From assembly GCF_023656545.1 (NCBI RefSeq), contig NZ_JAMOKF010000021.1:1-36787 (forward strand): DNA of 36,787 nt, in the 5' to 3' direction. This document shows positions 7,961 to 16,052 of this stretch, one piece after another. The notes below the pieces were generated by a model, which saw nothing but the letters and a program-made list of their open reading frames with translations, was not told the DNA's origin and did no database searches. Position 1 is the first letter of the stretch. Every line of letters starts with the position of its first letter. The stretch comes from Micromonospora phytophila. GTDB taxonomy: Bacteria; Actinomycetota; Actinomycetes; Mycobacteriales; Micromonosporaceae. The position numbers and the translations under genes are program-made.

Positions 7961-8281
7961 TCACGCGGCGCCGCTGAGCTGTAGCCCGACGACGCCGCCG
8001 ATGACGATGAGGATGCCGAGGGCCTTCTTCCAGTTCAGGCGCTGATCGAGGAAGAGCGCGCCGACGATCACGATCCCAACGCCCGCCACGCTGGTCCAGA
8101 TCGCGTAGCCGACGCCGATGTCGAAGGTAAGAAGCGCGAGGCTGAGGAAGAAGGTCGCGATCGCGCCGCTCACGAGTGTGGCGATGGTCCACCACAGGCG
8201 CATGAAGCCGTTCGCCTTGCTTGCGAAGAGGCCGACTGCGACCTCGAAGATGACGGCGATTCCCAGATAGAGCCAGCTCAT
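7961..8281 (-). CDS. SMR-family exporter subunit, partner of the neighbouring SMR gene
   Basis: 106 residues, four membrane helices, no extensions. The membrane-embedded Glu is in helix 1 (GIAVIFEVAVGLFASKANG), and the third helix reads IGVGYAIWTSVAGVGIVIVGA. Paired SMR genes of unequal sequence usually encode obligate heterodimers with antiparallel topology (EbrAB, YkkCD). ATG 8281 follows AAAGGACC and overlaps the stop of a preceding 57-codon frame by ATGA. A MerR-type regulator faces it across a palindrome, so induction by a cationic ligand is likely. Confidence 0.88.
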   Translation of the reverse strand: MSWLYLGIAVIFEVAVGLFASKANGFMRLWWTIATLVSGAIATFFLSLALLTFDIGVGYAIWTSVAGVGIVIVGALFLDQRLNWKKALGILIVIGGVVGLQLSGAA

Positions 8282-8451
8282 GATGGTCCTTTCGTGCCCG
8301 TTGGCGGAAGAGTCGGCGTGCGCGCGCCGTTGCGTCTGAGGTGTAGGAAGCAGTAGAAACTGGCGAACCCCCCGCCCACGGCGGCGGCAACGCCGAGCAC
8401 GCCTCGGGCAGACGTCCGACCGACCGTTCCGAGGGTGGGCCTGAGTAGCAT
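8278..8451 (-). CDS. Possible 57-residue membrane peptide translationally coupled to the SMR genes
   Basis: ATG 8451 (weak AGGA just upstream) opens a 57-codon frame with one hydrophobic segment (VLGVAAAVGGGFASFYCFL) followed by a basic tail. Its TGA overlaps the ATG of the SMR gene (ATGA). The overlap and single membrane helix are suggestive, but the frame is short, begins inside the divergent control region, and the SMR gene has its own ribosome site. It could be chance. Confidence 0.3.
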   Translation of the reverse strand: MLLRPTLGTVGRTSARGVLGVAAAVGGGFASFYCFLHLRRNGARTPTLPPTGTKGPS

Positions 8452-8457
8452 GTTCCT

Positions 8458-8877
8458 ATGGTTGAAGTTGACACCAATGTAAAGTTCAAGTCCGGTGAGC
8501 TGCTGACCATCGGGCAGTTGGCCGAGGCCAGCGGGGTTAGCACCCGTTCGATCCGCTACTACGAGGATCAGGGTCTGCTGGTCTCCCAGCGCTTGCCGTC
8601 CGGGCACCGGCGCTTCGCCCCGGATTGCATCGAGCGGATCGTGCTGATCCAGCACCTGTTCGCCGCTGGCCTGACCAGCGCCACGATCGAGCCGCTGCTG
8701 CCGTGCATGCTCAATGAGTCCCAGCGCACCGACTTCCTCATCGATGAGCTGCGCCGCCACCGCGAAGGCCTGGACCAAGAGATCCGCCGGCAGCAGGAGA
8801 CCGTACGCATCCTTGACGAGGTCATCACCGAGTACGACGGCCCCGATCAGATGCAGGTTCGGCCGCGGATGCCGTAG
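8458..8877 (+). CDS. MerR-family regulator of the divergent SMR operon
   Basis: 139 residues. The HTH core LTIGQLAEASGVSTRSIRYY begins at residue 16, then YEDQGLLVSQRLPSGHRRF (wing) and a coiled-coil helix (RRHREGLDQEIRRQQETVRILDEV). The only Cys in the effector region is in LLPCML, so this is a drug- or organic-ligand type rather than a metal sensor. The only ATG is 8458; the next in-frame initiator would be CTG at 8500, since the codons between cover a palindrome. Divergent from the paired exporters, which it probably controls along with itself. Confidence 0.85.
   Translation: MVEVDTNVKFKSGELLTIGQLAEASGVSTRSIRYYEDQGLLVSQRLPSGHRRFAPDCIERIVLIQHLFAAGLTSATIEPLLPCMLNESQRTDFLIDELRRHREGLDQEIRRQQETVRILDEVITEYDGPDQMQVRPRMP
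8461..8490. promoter_or_regulatory. Palindromic operator candidate overlapping the MerR gene start
   Basis: A 30-base imperfect palindrome: outer arms TTGAA / TTCAA, inner TT / AA and ACA / TGT. By my pairing 22 of 30 bases pair, with the centre between 8475 and 8476. It contains a TTGACA box on the plus strand. It lies just inside the annotated reading frame (codons 2-11), so either the protein starts further downstream or the operator is within the coding region. Size and symmetry fit a MerR-family site between divergent genes. Confidence 0.55.
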
Positions 8878-8959
8878 CGCAAGGTGGACACCGGCGTCCC
8901 GGCGTGACCATGAGTGCTGCTGATGCATCGAAAGATCGCCCAGGGCGGTTGGAATTAGA

Positions 8960-9535
8960 GGGTGTCTCAGGTGGTGAGTTTGAGGTAGCGCTTGTGGCAG
9001 GTCAGGGCGGCGGCCAGGGTGACGAAGGCGCAGTACAGGCTGGGGTTGCGTTCGTATCGGATGGTCAGCCGGCGGTCGCCGGTCAGCCAGGCGAAGGTCC
9101 GCTCGATCACCCACCGGTGCCGGCCCAGGCGGTTCGGGGACTCGATGCCTCGGCGGGCGATGCGGGGTCGGATGCCGCGCTGGCGCGGCATCCGCCGCAG
9201 GTGCGGGTAGTCGTATCCCTTGTCGGCGTACAGCTTGTCGGGCCGCCGGCGGCGAGGGCCGCGCCGGAACCTGACGGCGGGGATGGCCTGGAGGAGGGAT
9301 TCCAGGCAGCGGCTGTCGTGGGTGTTCGCGGCGGAGCCCCCGACGGACAGCGGGAGCCCGCCACGGTCGGACAGGGCGTGGATTTTGCTGCCGGGTTTGC
9401 CGCGGTCGACCGGACTCGGGCCGGTCAGAGCGCCCCCCTTATCGCCCGCACGTAGGCGGCGTCGGCGGTAGCGCGGGACCAGCCGATCAACCCCTTCGAC
9501 CCGAGTTGGTCCAGGGCGGCGGCGTCGGCGAACGC
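8960..9535 (-). mobile_element. IS5-family insertion sequence remnant
   Basis: The transposase frame ends at 8967; a GGGTGTCTCA-type terminal repeat begins at 8960. The DDE core is clear: GGALTGPSPVDRGKPGSKIH, then DKLYADKGYDYPHLRRM and the final RWVIERTFAWLTGDRRLTI. Just upstream, IGWSRATADAAYVRAI sits in another frame, joined across a run of six G at about 9432-9440; this is a one-base shift, either mutation or the programmed-type slip of some IS5 members. The 5' third of the transposase and the right end are missing, where conjugation-gene sequence takes over, so the element cannot transpose by itself. Confidence 0.85.
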
Positions 9536-9911
9536 CCGCAACAAGATCTACTTCTCGTGCGCGCCCGAGGACGCCCGCGTCCTCGCCCGGCACACCCTGC
9601 CCGAACTCGACGAGCACGACCTGACCCACCTCGACGCCTACACCGCTGCTACCCGCCTCGTCGCCGACGGACGGCAGACACCGGCGTTCACCATGAAAAC
9701 CCACCCACCAAAGCCAGTCGTCGGAGAGGCGACCGCGATCCGGCAGGCCGCCGCTGCGGCGACCAAACCACAGGACACCAGCGCCATCGACGCCCTCGTC
9801 GACCGGTACTCCCGTCCCGAACAGGCCGACGCCAGCACCAGCACGGCCAGCACCAGCGGCAGAAACGGCGACACCACCAAGCGGGGCAGCCGCAAGACAC
9901 GCAACTCCTGA
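9525..9911 (+). pseudogene. C-terminal fragment of a conjugative type IV secretion/coupling ATPase
   Basis: 128 codons, open to a TGA at 9909. The start ASANARNKIYFSCAPEDARVL followed by HTLPELDEHDLTHLDAYTAA matches the C-terminal end of actinobacterial VirD4/HerA-like conjugation ATPases, then a low-complexity Thr/Ser/Arg tail. All nucleotide-binding motifs are missing; the upstream part is replaced by the IS5 remnant. It is a relic of an integrative conjugative element, consistent with the tRNA scars on both sides. The family is recognised from pattern memory only. Confidence 0.6.
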
Positions 9912-10054
9912 CCACGTCCCCTGGCAGCCCAGCCGGGGTGATAGCTGGTTCTGACGGTCTCAGCAGCCGGCCCCACCCGGACGGCTTAAAGTGGCCCACC
10001 CTGAACGCGACCCGATGCCGACCTCAATGACACTCAGTTACAGCGCTCGTTAGC

Positions 10055-10426
10055 GTGCCGTCCCCGTCACCGTCGTCGCGGACGCACTCACATGCCGATG
10101 AGCGGGCACTTGACCATGACCCGCACGTCTACCAGCTGCGGTCCGACTTTCCCGGCCGTACGCCGTGGGCCGTCACGGCGATCGAAGGGCTGCGCGGCCC
10201 CTGGCGGGCCGCCCTGATCGGTACGGACGAGCTGGTGCGCCCCGAGGCGATCGTGATCGGCGGCTTCGCCGCGTCGGTCCCTGGACATATCGACGAGGTC
10301 ACCCGTCAGCTGTCCTTGCTGGCCTGGCCGGGTCAGTCCCCCGCGCCGGTACTACCCGCCCGGCTCGGCGACCGGTCCTCCCCGCACGGCGCGATGCTCG
10401 CCGCGCGGGACGCACTCGCCCGGTGA
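10055..10426 (+). pseudogene. Possible C-terminal remnant of a ROK-family sugar kinase
   Basis: The last ~60 residues (RPEAIVIGGFAASVPG, then ARLGDRSSPHGAMLAARDAL) match the end of ROK kinases, where PE-IVIGG-F and LGD-A-L-GA are conserved. The first half has no ROK motif, and the ATP-binding and zinc-binding parts are absent. No convincing ribosome site precedes GTG 10055. I treat it as a truncated gene. Confidence 0.4.
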
Positions 10427-10438
10427 GCCGGGCCGCCG

Positions 10439-10858
10439 TCACTCGGCGCCGGACAGCTCCATTGCGACGTCGAGCTCGCGCCGCTTCGCCGGAGAGAGGA
10501 CCCCGATCCGCTCGATCAGGTACTCCCCGCCGAGGGACAGCATCCAAGTGCAGAAAATCTTCCCATCCAAGGGCAGCGCCACCCGCACGACACCATCCTC
10601 GGCGAGCCCCTCCTGCGCCCCGAAGAAGACTTCGATGCCGATCGCCCGCACGTCCGGCCCGGCCGCCTCGACGACGCGGCGCCGCTCATCCGCGTCGACC
10701 GCCTGCTCACCGGACATCAGCAGGAACCCCTGCTTCTCGACCGGCGTGGCCGGGGCGACAATCTGCACCGCCCGGAACTCCGGCCCCGCACCACCCGACA
10801 GCAGCACGACGGGTCGCTTGTCGTCGAACTGTGCCCACCAGAGCTCGCCGCGTTCCAT
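10439..10858 (-). CDS. MazF/PemK-like toxin, apparently without antitoxin
   Basis: 139 residues. It starts MERGELWWAQFDDKRPVVLL, the beta-barrel signature of MazF/PemK endoribonucleases, then FRAVQIVAPATPV, and a conserved VALPLDGKIFCTWML in the place where the family's second RNA-binding strand sits. The C-terminal helix (SPAKRRELDVAMEL) is typical. Family function is sequence-specific cleavage of mRNA. No antitoxin gene is recognisable upstream on the minus strand or downstream, which is unusual; divergent MazF-like proteins without toxicity also exist. Confidence 0.72.
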   Translation of the reverse strand: MERGELWWAQFDDKRPVVLLSGGAGPEFRAVQIVAPATPVEKQGFLLMSGEQAVDADERRRVVEAAGPDVRAIGIEVFFGAQEGLAEDGVVRVALPLDGKIFCTWMLSLGGEYLIERIGVLSPAKRRELDVAMELSGAE

Positions 10859-11079
10859 ACGCCGACACTACCGCGCGGACGGGCCCAGGTGAGACCGCAG
10901 CCGAGGTAGCGGGCGACGGTGGCGGCAGGCTGCTCGACCACCGGGCCAGTCACTAGGTCCCGGGAGAGCCGCAGGTACTGCGCGTGCCTCAACGCCAACG
11001 GCGTCGTCGAGAAGTTCGCCAGCACACGTCACCGGCAGACGCCCGTCACCACGATCAAACGCACCCGCTACCCCTACCT

Positions 11080-11243
11080 GAGCTGAGTCAAGGATTCTGG
11101 ACAGGTCTCCGTAGGATTGCTGGTCAGGCGTGGTTTGTAGTCGGTGAGGGCCTCGGCCAGGGTGCGGTAGCCCAGGGTCGAGTGCAGCGCTGCCGAGCTC
11201 TCCCGGCGCAGCCGGGCCAGCTCCTCCCGCTCGGCGTGGTCAG
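11080..11243 (-). mobile_element. IS3-family transposase fragment with internal deletion
   Basis: Read on the minus strand, AEREELARLRRESSAALHS runs into STLGYRTLAEALTDYKPRL. The first part resembles the OrfA leucine-zipper region (ELARLRREN) and the second the OrfB C-terminus (HSTLGYRTPAEAL). Over 200 codons between them have been lost. No terminal repeats could be assigned. Confidence 0.6.
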
Positions 11244-11482
11244 CCCGTCACTGCGGTGCCGACGTCGGCTTGCTTAACCGGTGCGAGAGCGGACGCGCCG
11301 CGGGAATGCACGGCGTACGCACATTTGCCGCTGTCAAGGGCGCCCGGCCGCTGGTCGGCTCGTCACCGTCCGTGCCGCGGTCTGCGTGGCTACGGCATCC
11401 GGAACTGCCGAAAGTAGTGCGTTGATCGATTCTGGGGCCAGCCTGCCGCTCGGGCAGCCTGACCCCAGAACAACTCCCACGA

Positions 11483-12217
11483 TCAGCCGGTGGTTAGGGT
11501 GTTGCCGAGCAGGAACAACAGGCGGTCCCAGTGTTGTTGCAGCGCGGCCGGGTCGAATGCGTCTGTGTCGGACATGGTGAAGCCGTGGATGGTGCCGGGA
11601 TAGATCTCGGAGGTGTAGTTGACGCCCGTGGCATTCAGGGTCTCGTTGAGCTCCTTGAGGGCCCCAGGGGTTATGTCGCCCTCGGCGTGACCGAAGTGGA
11701 GCTGGGCGGTGAGCTTGGAGAGGACGTCCGGCCCGTCGGCGCCCACGGGGGCGTGGAATCCGGCAACAGCAACCACCTGGTCGGGGTGGGCCGCAGCGGT
11801 GCGTACCGCCATGAGGCCGCCTATGCAATAGCCGGTCACCGCGACCGGTCCGGGACTGACCTCGGGTTGGGTGGTGAGGAACCTGAGATAGGCGTCGGCG
11901 TCGCTCAGGGTCCGTTCGGCAGTGTGCGCCTTGATCATGGGCATGAGGTGGGCGAAAATCGCGGGCCGGGCTTCGTCTCCGATGTGCTCGGGAAGCTCGA
12001 TCACGGGTGCCGGGCCGTGCCGATAGAAGACGTTGGGGATGAGCACGTAGTAGCCGTGCTCGGCCAGTTCACAGGCCATCTGCCGCAGCACGGGCCGGAT
12101 GCCGAAGCCGTCCGGGTACATCAGCACTCCCGGGCGTCGCCCGCCGGTGTCGGGGAGAGCGGCGAACGCGTCGGCTTGGCCGTCCGCAGTGGGGATGTGC
12201 AGCGTCTTGGTGGGCAT
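11483..12217 (-). CDS. Dienelactone hydrolase family protein
   Basis: 244 residues, full length for the family. The alpha/beta-hydrolase nucleophile elbow has Cys (GYCIGG, C131), with D181 in GHAEGD and H211 in GTIHGF completing the Cys-Asp-His triad of dienelactone hydrolases. N-terminal MPTKTLHIPTADGQADAF and VLMYPDGFGI are also typical. ATG 12217 has AGGAGA seven bases upstream. Family members open dienelactones from chloro-aromatic breakdown, but many act on other esters, and there are no aromatic-degradation genes here. It is the best-preserved metabolic gene between the tRNA scars. Confidence 0.9.
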   Translation of the reverse strand: MPTKTLHIPTADGQADAFAALPDTGGRRPGVLMYPDGFGIRPVLRQMACELAEHGYYVLIPNVFYRHGPAPVIELPEHIGDEARPAIFAHLMPMIKAHTAERTLSDADAYLRFLTTQPEVSPGPVAVTGYCIGGLMAVRTAAAHPDQVVAVAGFHAPVGADGPDVLSKLTAQLHFGHAEGDITPGALKELNETLNATGVNYTSEIYPGTIHGFTMSDTDAFDPAALQQHWDRLLFLLGNTLTTG

Positions 12218-12499
12218 GACTTCTCCTGTCGTCGTTGAGGCCGCGAGCCTTGGTCAACACGACGGAGGTGGAGCCCGCGCAGAAGTGCAGGACTCCCGAT
12301 CCATGAGCGGGCCGGCACCGGCCCGTACGGGGCTCAGAAGGGCACCGGGTCACCATTCCGTGCGTGGCGCGATGCCGTCCCGGTAGTCATGGTTCATAAC
12401 CTAGCCGACCGAATGAGGACGGATCCAGCCGCCGGTCCGTACGTCCGCATCTGGCACCCCTCTGTGTCAAGTGATGATCAAGAGGGGTGTTCTAGGCTG
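12218..12499. other. Intergenic stretch with a 9-bp inverted repeat
   Basis: No gene seen. CACCCCTCT (12455-12463) and AGAGGGGTG (12481-12489) form a perfect 9-bp inverted repeat with a 17-base loop, next to the end of the IS110 remnant. It could be a terminator or the flank of the insertion. Confidence 0.4.
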
Positions 12500-13597
12500 G
12501 GGTGTGGCGGGTCCGGGAAGTGACTTTTCCGAAGTGTCGATCTCGGGGTTCAGGTCGGCCGCGCTGGATTTAGAGTCGCCCCCGCGTGTCCTCCCGGACC
12601 CGTCCTGACCGGCTTCGCGTCGGCGACCATCTGCCGGTAGACGATGTCGGACAGCCGCCGCTACAGTGCCCGTAGGGCCTCCATCGGAGTTTTGCCCGCG
12701 GCCAGTCTGCGCCGGTAGTAGCGGCGGCCTTCGGTGTCACGGCGCAGTTTGACGATGGCCATGATGTGCAGCGCGCGGTTGATGCGCCGGTTCCCGGCTC
12801 TGGAGAGGCGGTGGCGGTTCTGGTCGCCGGACGAGGCGTCGATCGGCGTGGTGCCGTTTTACGAGGCGAAGTGGGCGCGGCTGGCGAATCGGGCGATGTC
12901 GCTGATGTCGCCCGGTCAGGCGGGCGGCGCCGGACGGTCCGATGCCGGTCAGGTCCATCAGCGGGCTTCCGGTGCTGTTGACCAGGTCGGTGAGTTCCTG
13001 TTTCGCGGTTTTGATCTTCTTGTCGATGACGACGAGTTCGCCGATCAGCTCGGAGGCCAGCCGGCGGCGGGTTTTGCCGACCACGTCGCGTGGGCGCACG
13101 GTGTTCAGCAGGGCGCGGGCCTGCTGGGCGGACAGGTCCTTTTTCGCGCCGCCGGGCACCAGTTCGAGTAGCAGGTGGTGCAGCCGGGAGACCACGTCGG
13201 TGCGGGCGCGGCCGAGCTGGTCACGGCGGTCGACGAGCAGCCGTAACGCGACCGTGGTGTCGTCGGTGACGACCTGCCGCAGGCCTTCGGTGCGCAGGGC
13301 GACCACGGCGACGCTGCGGGCGTCGACCGGGTCGGTCTTGCGGCCCTGGCCGGTGGCGAACACCCGGGCCCGGGCGGACAGCTTCGCGGGCACGTCCACG
13401 ACGGTTTCGCCGTCGGCGACCAGGCGTTGAGCGACGTGCCGGCCGATGCCGTTGCAGCCCTCGACCGCCCACAGGCGGTTCCTGTGCTTGCGGCCGGCGC
13501 TCAGCATGGCCTGGTAGCCGTCGGCCAGCGGCAGTCCGATCACACAGCTCGCCGCCTGGGCACTGCACACCACCAGTTCACTGCCACCCCGAAGCAA
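12500..13597 (-). mobile_element. IS110-family transposase remnant
   Basis: Reading from 13597, RLWAVEGCNGIGRHVAQRLV supplies the catalytic Glu, and GRKTDPVDARSVAVVALR supplies two Asp of the DEDD RuvC-like domain. SPLMDLTGIGPSGAARL begins the serine-containing C-terminal domain. From about 12925 the frame shifts (one base) into ISDIARFASRAHFAS, and the C-terminal tail RRLSDIVYRQMVADAKPV lies at about 12620-12665 after an in-frame stop. The N-terminal catalytic Asp segment is missing at the 13597 end. It is therefore inactive, with three separate lesions. Confidence 0.85.
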
Positions 13598-13611
13598 TGG
13601 CTCGACCCGAT

Positions 13612-13654
13612 CCCCAAGCTGACAGTGCGGGTTCGATTCCCGTCACCCGCTCCA
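13612..13654 (+). other. tRNA-Gly(CCC) 3'-half: second probable integration scar
   Basis: From the anticodon loop onward the sequence matches a tRNA-Gly(CCC): CCCAAGCTGA, variable loop, GCGGGTTCGATTCCCGT T arm, CACCCGC acceptor strand and encoded TCCA end. The 5' half (GCGGGTG acceptor strand, D arm) is absent; instead the IS110 remnant ends just before. As with the tRNA-Arg fragment, the missing 5' half faces the interior of the 7117-13611 interval, so foreign DNA would be on the left and chromosome on the right. Confidence 0.75.
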
Positions 13655-13917
13655 TTCGAAGGCCTTGGTCAGGACGAGAGTCTCTGCCAGGGCGTCCGGC
13701 GCTGCTGCAGTCGGCAGTGCCCGGCGGGCCATCCACGGGCCACGAGCCCACGCTTCTTACCCGCCTTCCTGCCCTTGCCTTTGTCTGAGGAACGGCCTGG
13801 CGACTGCCCGACGAGGAGATCCGCTTTGGACCCGGATACGCGTTGCCTACGGCGACGATCGTGAGCGCCGACACTCGCCATTGACCTCAACCCGGGTTCA
13901 GGTTCGAGACTGCACCG

Positions 13918-15195
13918 ATGATCATGTCTCACCACCTGGTGCCCGAGGGCTACCGCACCGTCCTGGGCGACCCTGGTTTTCGGCGCCTGTCGATTGCCGC
14001 GCTCATCTCCTTCCTCGGCGACGGCCTGGCGGTGGTGGCGCTGGCGTGGGTGGCGCTCACGCTCTCACCACCCGGCAGGGAAGGGCTGGTCATCGGGGCA
14101 GCCGTCGCGGCGTACACCCTTCCCGCCGCGGCGGGCGCGGTCCTGCTCGCGCCATGGCTCAGTCGCGTCGACGCTCGAAGGCTGGTGAGCTTGAACGCGG
14201 CCCTGCGCGCCGTGGCCCTGGGTGCCGTCACGGTGCTCCACTTCGTAGGCAAGCTCAGTGTGGTCAGCTACGTCACGCTCCTGGCTCTCTCGTCCCTCCT
14301 GGCAGCTTGGGGAATCGCGGGCATCTACACCCTGGTCAGCCGGATGTTCACCGCGGAGCGACGCCTGCCCGCCAATTCGCTGCTGAGCACCGCCCAACAG
14401 GTCAGCGTCATCATCGGCCCCGCCCTGGCGGGCATCCTCGTCGCGAATGTCGACGCCGCCGTTGTGCTTGGCCTCGACGCACTCACCTTCGCCTTCCTCG
14501 GATTTCAGGTGCTCCGCGTCCGCACCCCACCAGCGGAAGCGGCACCCCGACGGCCCCAGTTATCCGCCGGCTTCCGGCTCCTCGCCCGGCGCCCGCACCT
14601 CGCCGGACTGCTCGGCGTCACCGCGGCCTTCTTTTTCCTCTACGGCCCCGTCGAGGTGGCGCTCCCGCTCTACATCACTGACGAACTGCGCGGGTCGGCG
14701 GGCCTGCTCGGCACGTTTTGGACGGTCTTCGGGGTCGGAGCGGTCCTCGGCGGCCTGCTCGGCGGGGCCCTGCGCGTCACCCGGCAGTGGCCGTTCGTCG
14801 TCGCCATCGTCGCCGGCTGGGGCGCCGTGCTCGTCCCGTTCGGCTTCCTCGACGCGGCAGCGCCCGCCCTGTTGCTCTTCGCGCTCGGCGGCTTCATCTA
14901 TGGACCGTTCCTCGCCTTCAGCCTCGCCCTGTTCCAGAACGCCACCGACCCTGACGATCTACCTGCGGTCCTAGCCGCGCGGGGCGCGATCACGACGGCC
15001 GTGACGCCCATTGGTGCTGCTGTGGGCGGCCCGCTCGTCGTAATGGTGGGTGCCGGAGGCACGCTGCTCACTGCTGGGGCCGCCACGGTGGCCCTCGCAG
15101 GCGTCACGACTCTCGTTCTGCTCGCTGTCCGCCGTACCCGTGGCGCCCTACCGGTGGCGACCGGCCGACAGGCAGGTCCCGTGCTTGCTGAGTGA
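13918..15195 (+). CDS. MFS exporter with 3' end rewritten by an IS remnant
   Basis: 425 residues, about 12 membrane helices, of the macrolide-efflux-like MFS_3 type. The motif-A region between helices 2 and 3 is APWLSRVDARRLVSLNA; a second loop has RMFTAERRLPANSLLST. Starts at ATG 13918 or 13924 are both possible; no strong ribosome site. The last residues (GPVLAE) and the stop are encoded by sequence that, on the other strand, is transposase coding (GTWVTQQARDL), so the native C-terminus has been replaced. All helices seem intact, so the protein may still work. Substrate unknown; proton-driven drug or metabolite export is expected. Confidence 0.88.
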   Translation: MIMSHHLVPEGYRTVLGDPGFRRLSIAALISFLGDGLAVVALAWVALTLSPPGREGLVIGAAVAAYTLPAAAGAVLLAPWLSRVDARRLVSLNAALRAVALGAVTVLHFVGKLSVVSYVTLLALSSLLAAWGIAGIYTLVSRMFTAERRLPANSLLSTAQQVSVIIGPALAGILVANVDAAVVLGLDALTFAFLGFQVLRVRTPPAEAAPRRPQLSAGFRLLARRPHLAGLLGVTAAFFFLYGPVEVALPLYITDELRGSAGLLGTFWTVFGVGAVLGGLLGGALRVTRQWPFVVAIVAGWGAVLVPFGFLDAAAPALLLFALGGFIYGPFLAFSLALFQNATDPDDLPAVLAARGAITTAVTPIGAAVGGPLVVMVGAGGTLLTAGAATVALAGVTTLVLLAVRRTRGALPVATGRQAGPVLAE

Positions 15196-15790
15196 CCCAG
15201 GTGCCGGTCGGATGTGCGGTGACATCGACGACGTGGACGTGCCGCGTGGCGAGCTCGATGAAGAACAGTACGTAGATCCGTTTCAGGAGCACGGTGTCGA
15301 CGGTGAAGAAGGCGCAGGCCAAGACGGTGTGCGCCTGAGCGGTCAGGAACTGCTTCCAGGTCGGTCCCGTTCGGTGGGGTGTCGGGTCGACGCCGGCCTG
15401 GTGCAGGATCTTCCATACCGTGCTGGCCGCGAGCGGGTAGCCCAGGCGAGTGAGCTCACCCTGCACCCGGCGATGCCCCCAGGTCGGGTTCTCCGCGGCC
15501 AGGCGCAGGACCAGTTCCCGGATCTCGCGGTCTACGGGTGGCCGGCCGGGTCGCGCGTGTGGGTAGGTCCAACGTCGTGCGATCAGCTGTCGATGCCAGC
15601 GCAGCAGGGTCGCCGGGGTGACGAAGAACGCCGCCCAGTGTTGCCGCGGCAGCAGCCGCGACAACGCCGCCAGCACTACCCGGTCCGCGGGCTGGAGATC
15701 GGGTCGGTGCACCTGCCGGCGTAGCACCGCCACCTGATGCCGTAAGACCAGGAGTTCGACGTCCTTCGCGCCGCCGTCGACTCGGTACCG
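15165..15790 (-). mobile_element. Truncated IS with rve-type integrase core
   Basis: The minus-strand frame begins within ELLVLRHQVAVLRRQV at about 15775, followed by VTPATLLRWHRQLIARRW, an HTH segment (RELVLRLAAENPTWGHRR) and the start of the DDE core (FFTVDTVLLKRIYVLFFIEL), ending at VTQQARDL. The second Asp and the Glu of the catalytic triad are missing. The 3' cut lies inside the MFS gene's tail and the 5' cut inside a PP2C-like gene, so the insertion and later deletion joined the two genes. Confidence 0.82.
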
Positions 15791-15900
15791 GGGATGCCCG
15801 CGCCGTCGAGGAGTACCACGGCATCGGGTATGGCGCCGACGAAGTCCTCGTTCGGACGGCCCCTCCGACCGGCGCCGGTGGCCATGCTGACGCGCGTCAC
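15776..15900 (-). pseudogene. N-terminal stub of a PP2C-like phosphatase
   Basis: GTG 15900 with AAGGAGCCC directly upstream begins VTRVSMATGAGRRGRPNEDF, then VGAIPDAVVLLDGAGIPGTE. This is the N-terminus of actinobacterial PP2C-fold proteins, with the metal-binding Asp in LLDGAG. After about 42 codons it runs into the IS remnant, so the remaining ~200 residues are missing. Confidence 0.65.
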
Positions 15901-15988
15901 GGGCTCCTTGGACGTGGGCTGGGGCAGCGGTAAAACATGTTGATCACCGGTCGCCGCCGCTGTGCTTCCATCAGGATGCACGCCGAAC

Positions 15989-16015
15989 GGTTACGTCGGC
16001 ACCTTCGGGCTCGTC
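15989..16015 (+). promoter_or_regulatory. Autoregulatory promoter of the ECF sigma gene
   Basis: GGTTACG (15989-15995), a 16-base spacer, then CGTC (16012-16015), 37 bases before the sigma gene ATG. The layout matches the published ECF41 promoter pattern (TGTCACA, 16 bases, CGTC) and the second copy before the downstream gene, which suggests the sigma factor transcribes its own gene. Confidence 0.7.
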
Positions 16016-16052
16016 ATGACCATGACGGAATTCGCGCAAGGAAGGTAACGAC

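Noticed and set aside
7494..8281. Guanidine riboswitch upstream of the SMR genes
   Set aside because: The leader is short, occupied by a MerR-type palindrome and the divergent gene, and shows no conserved riboswitch core that I can recognise.
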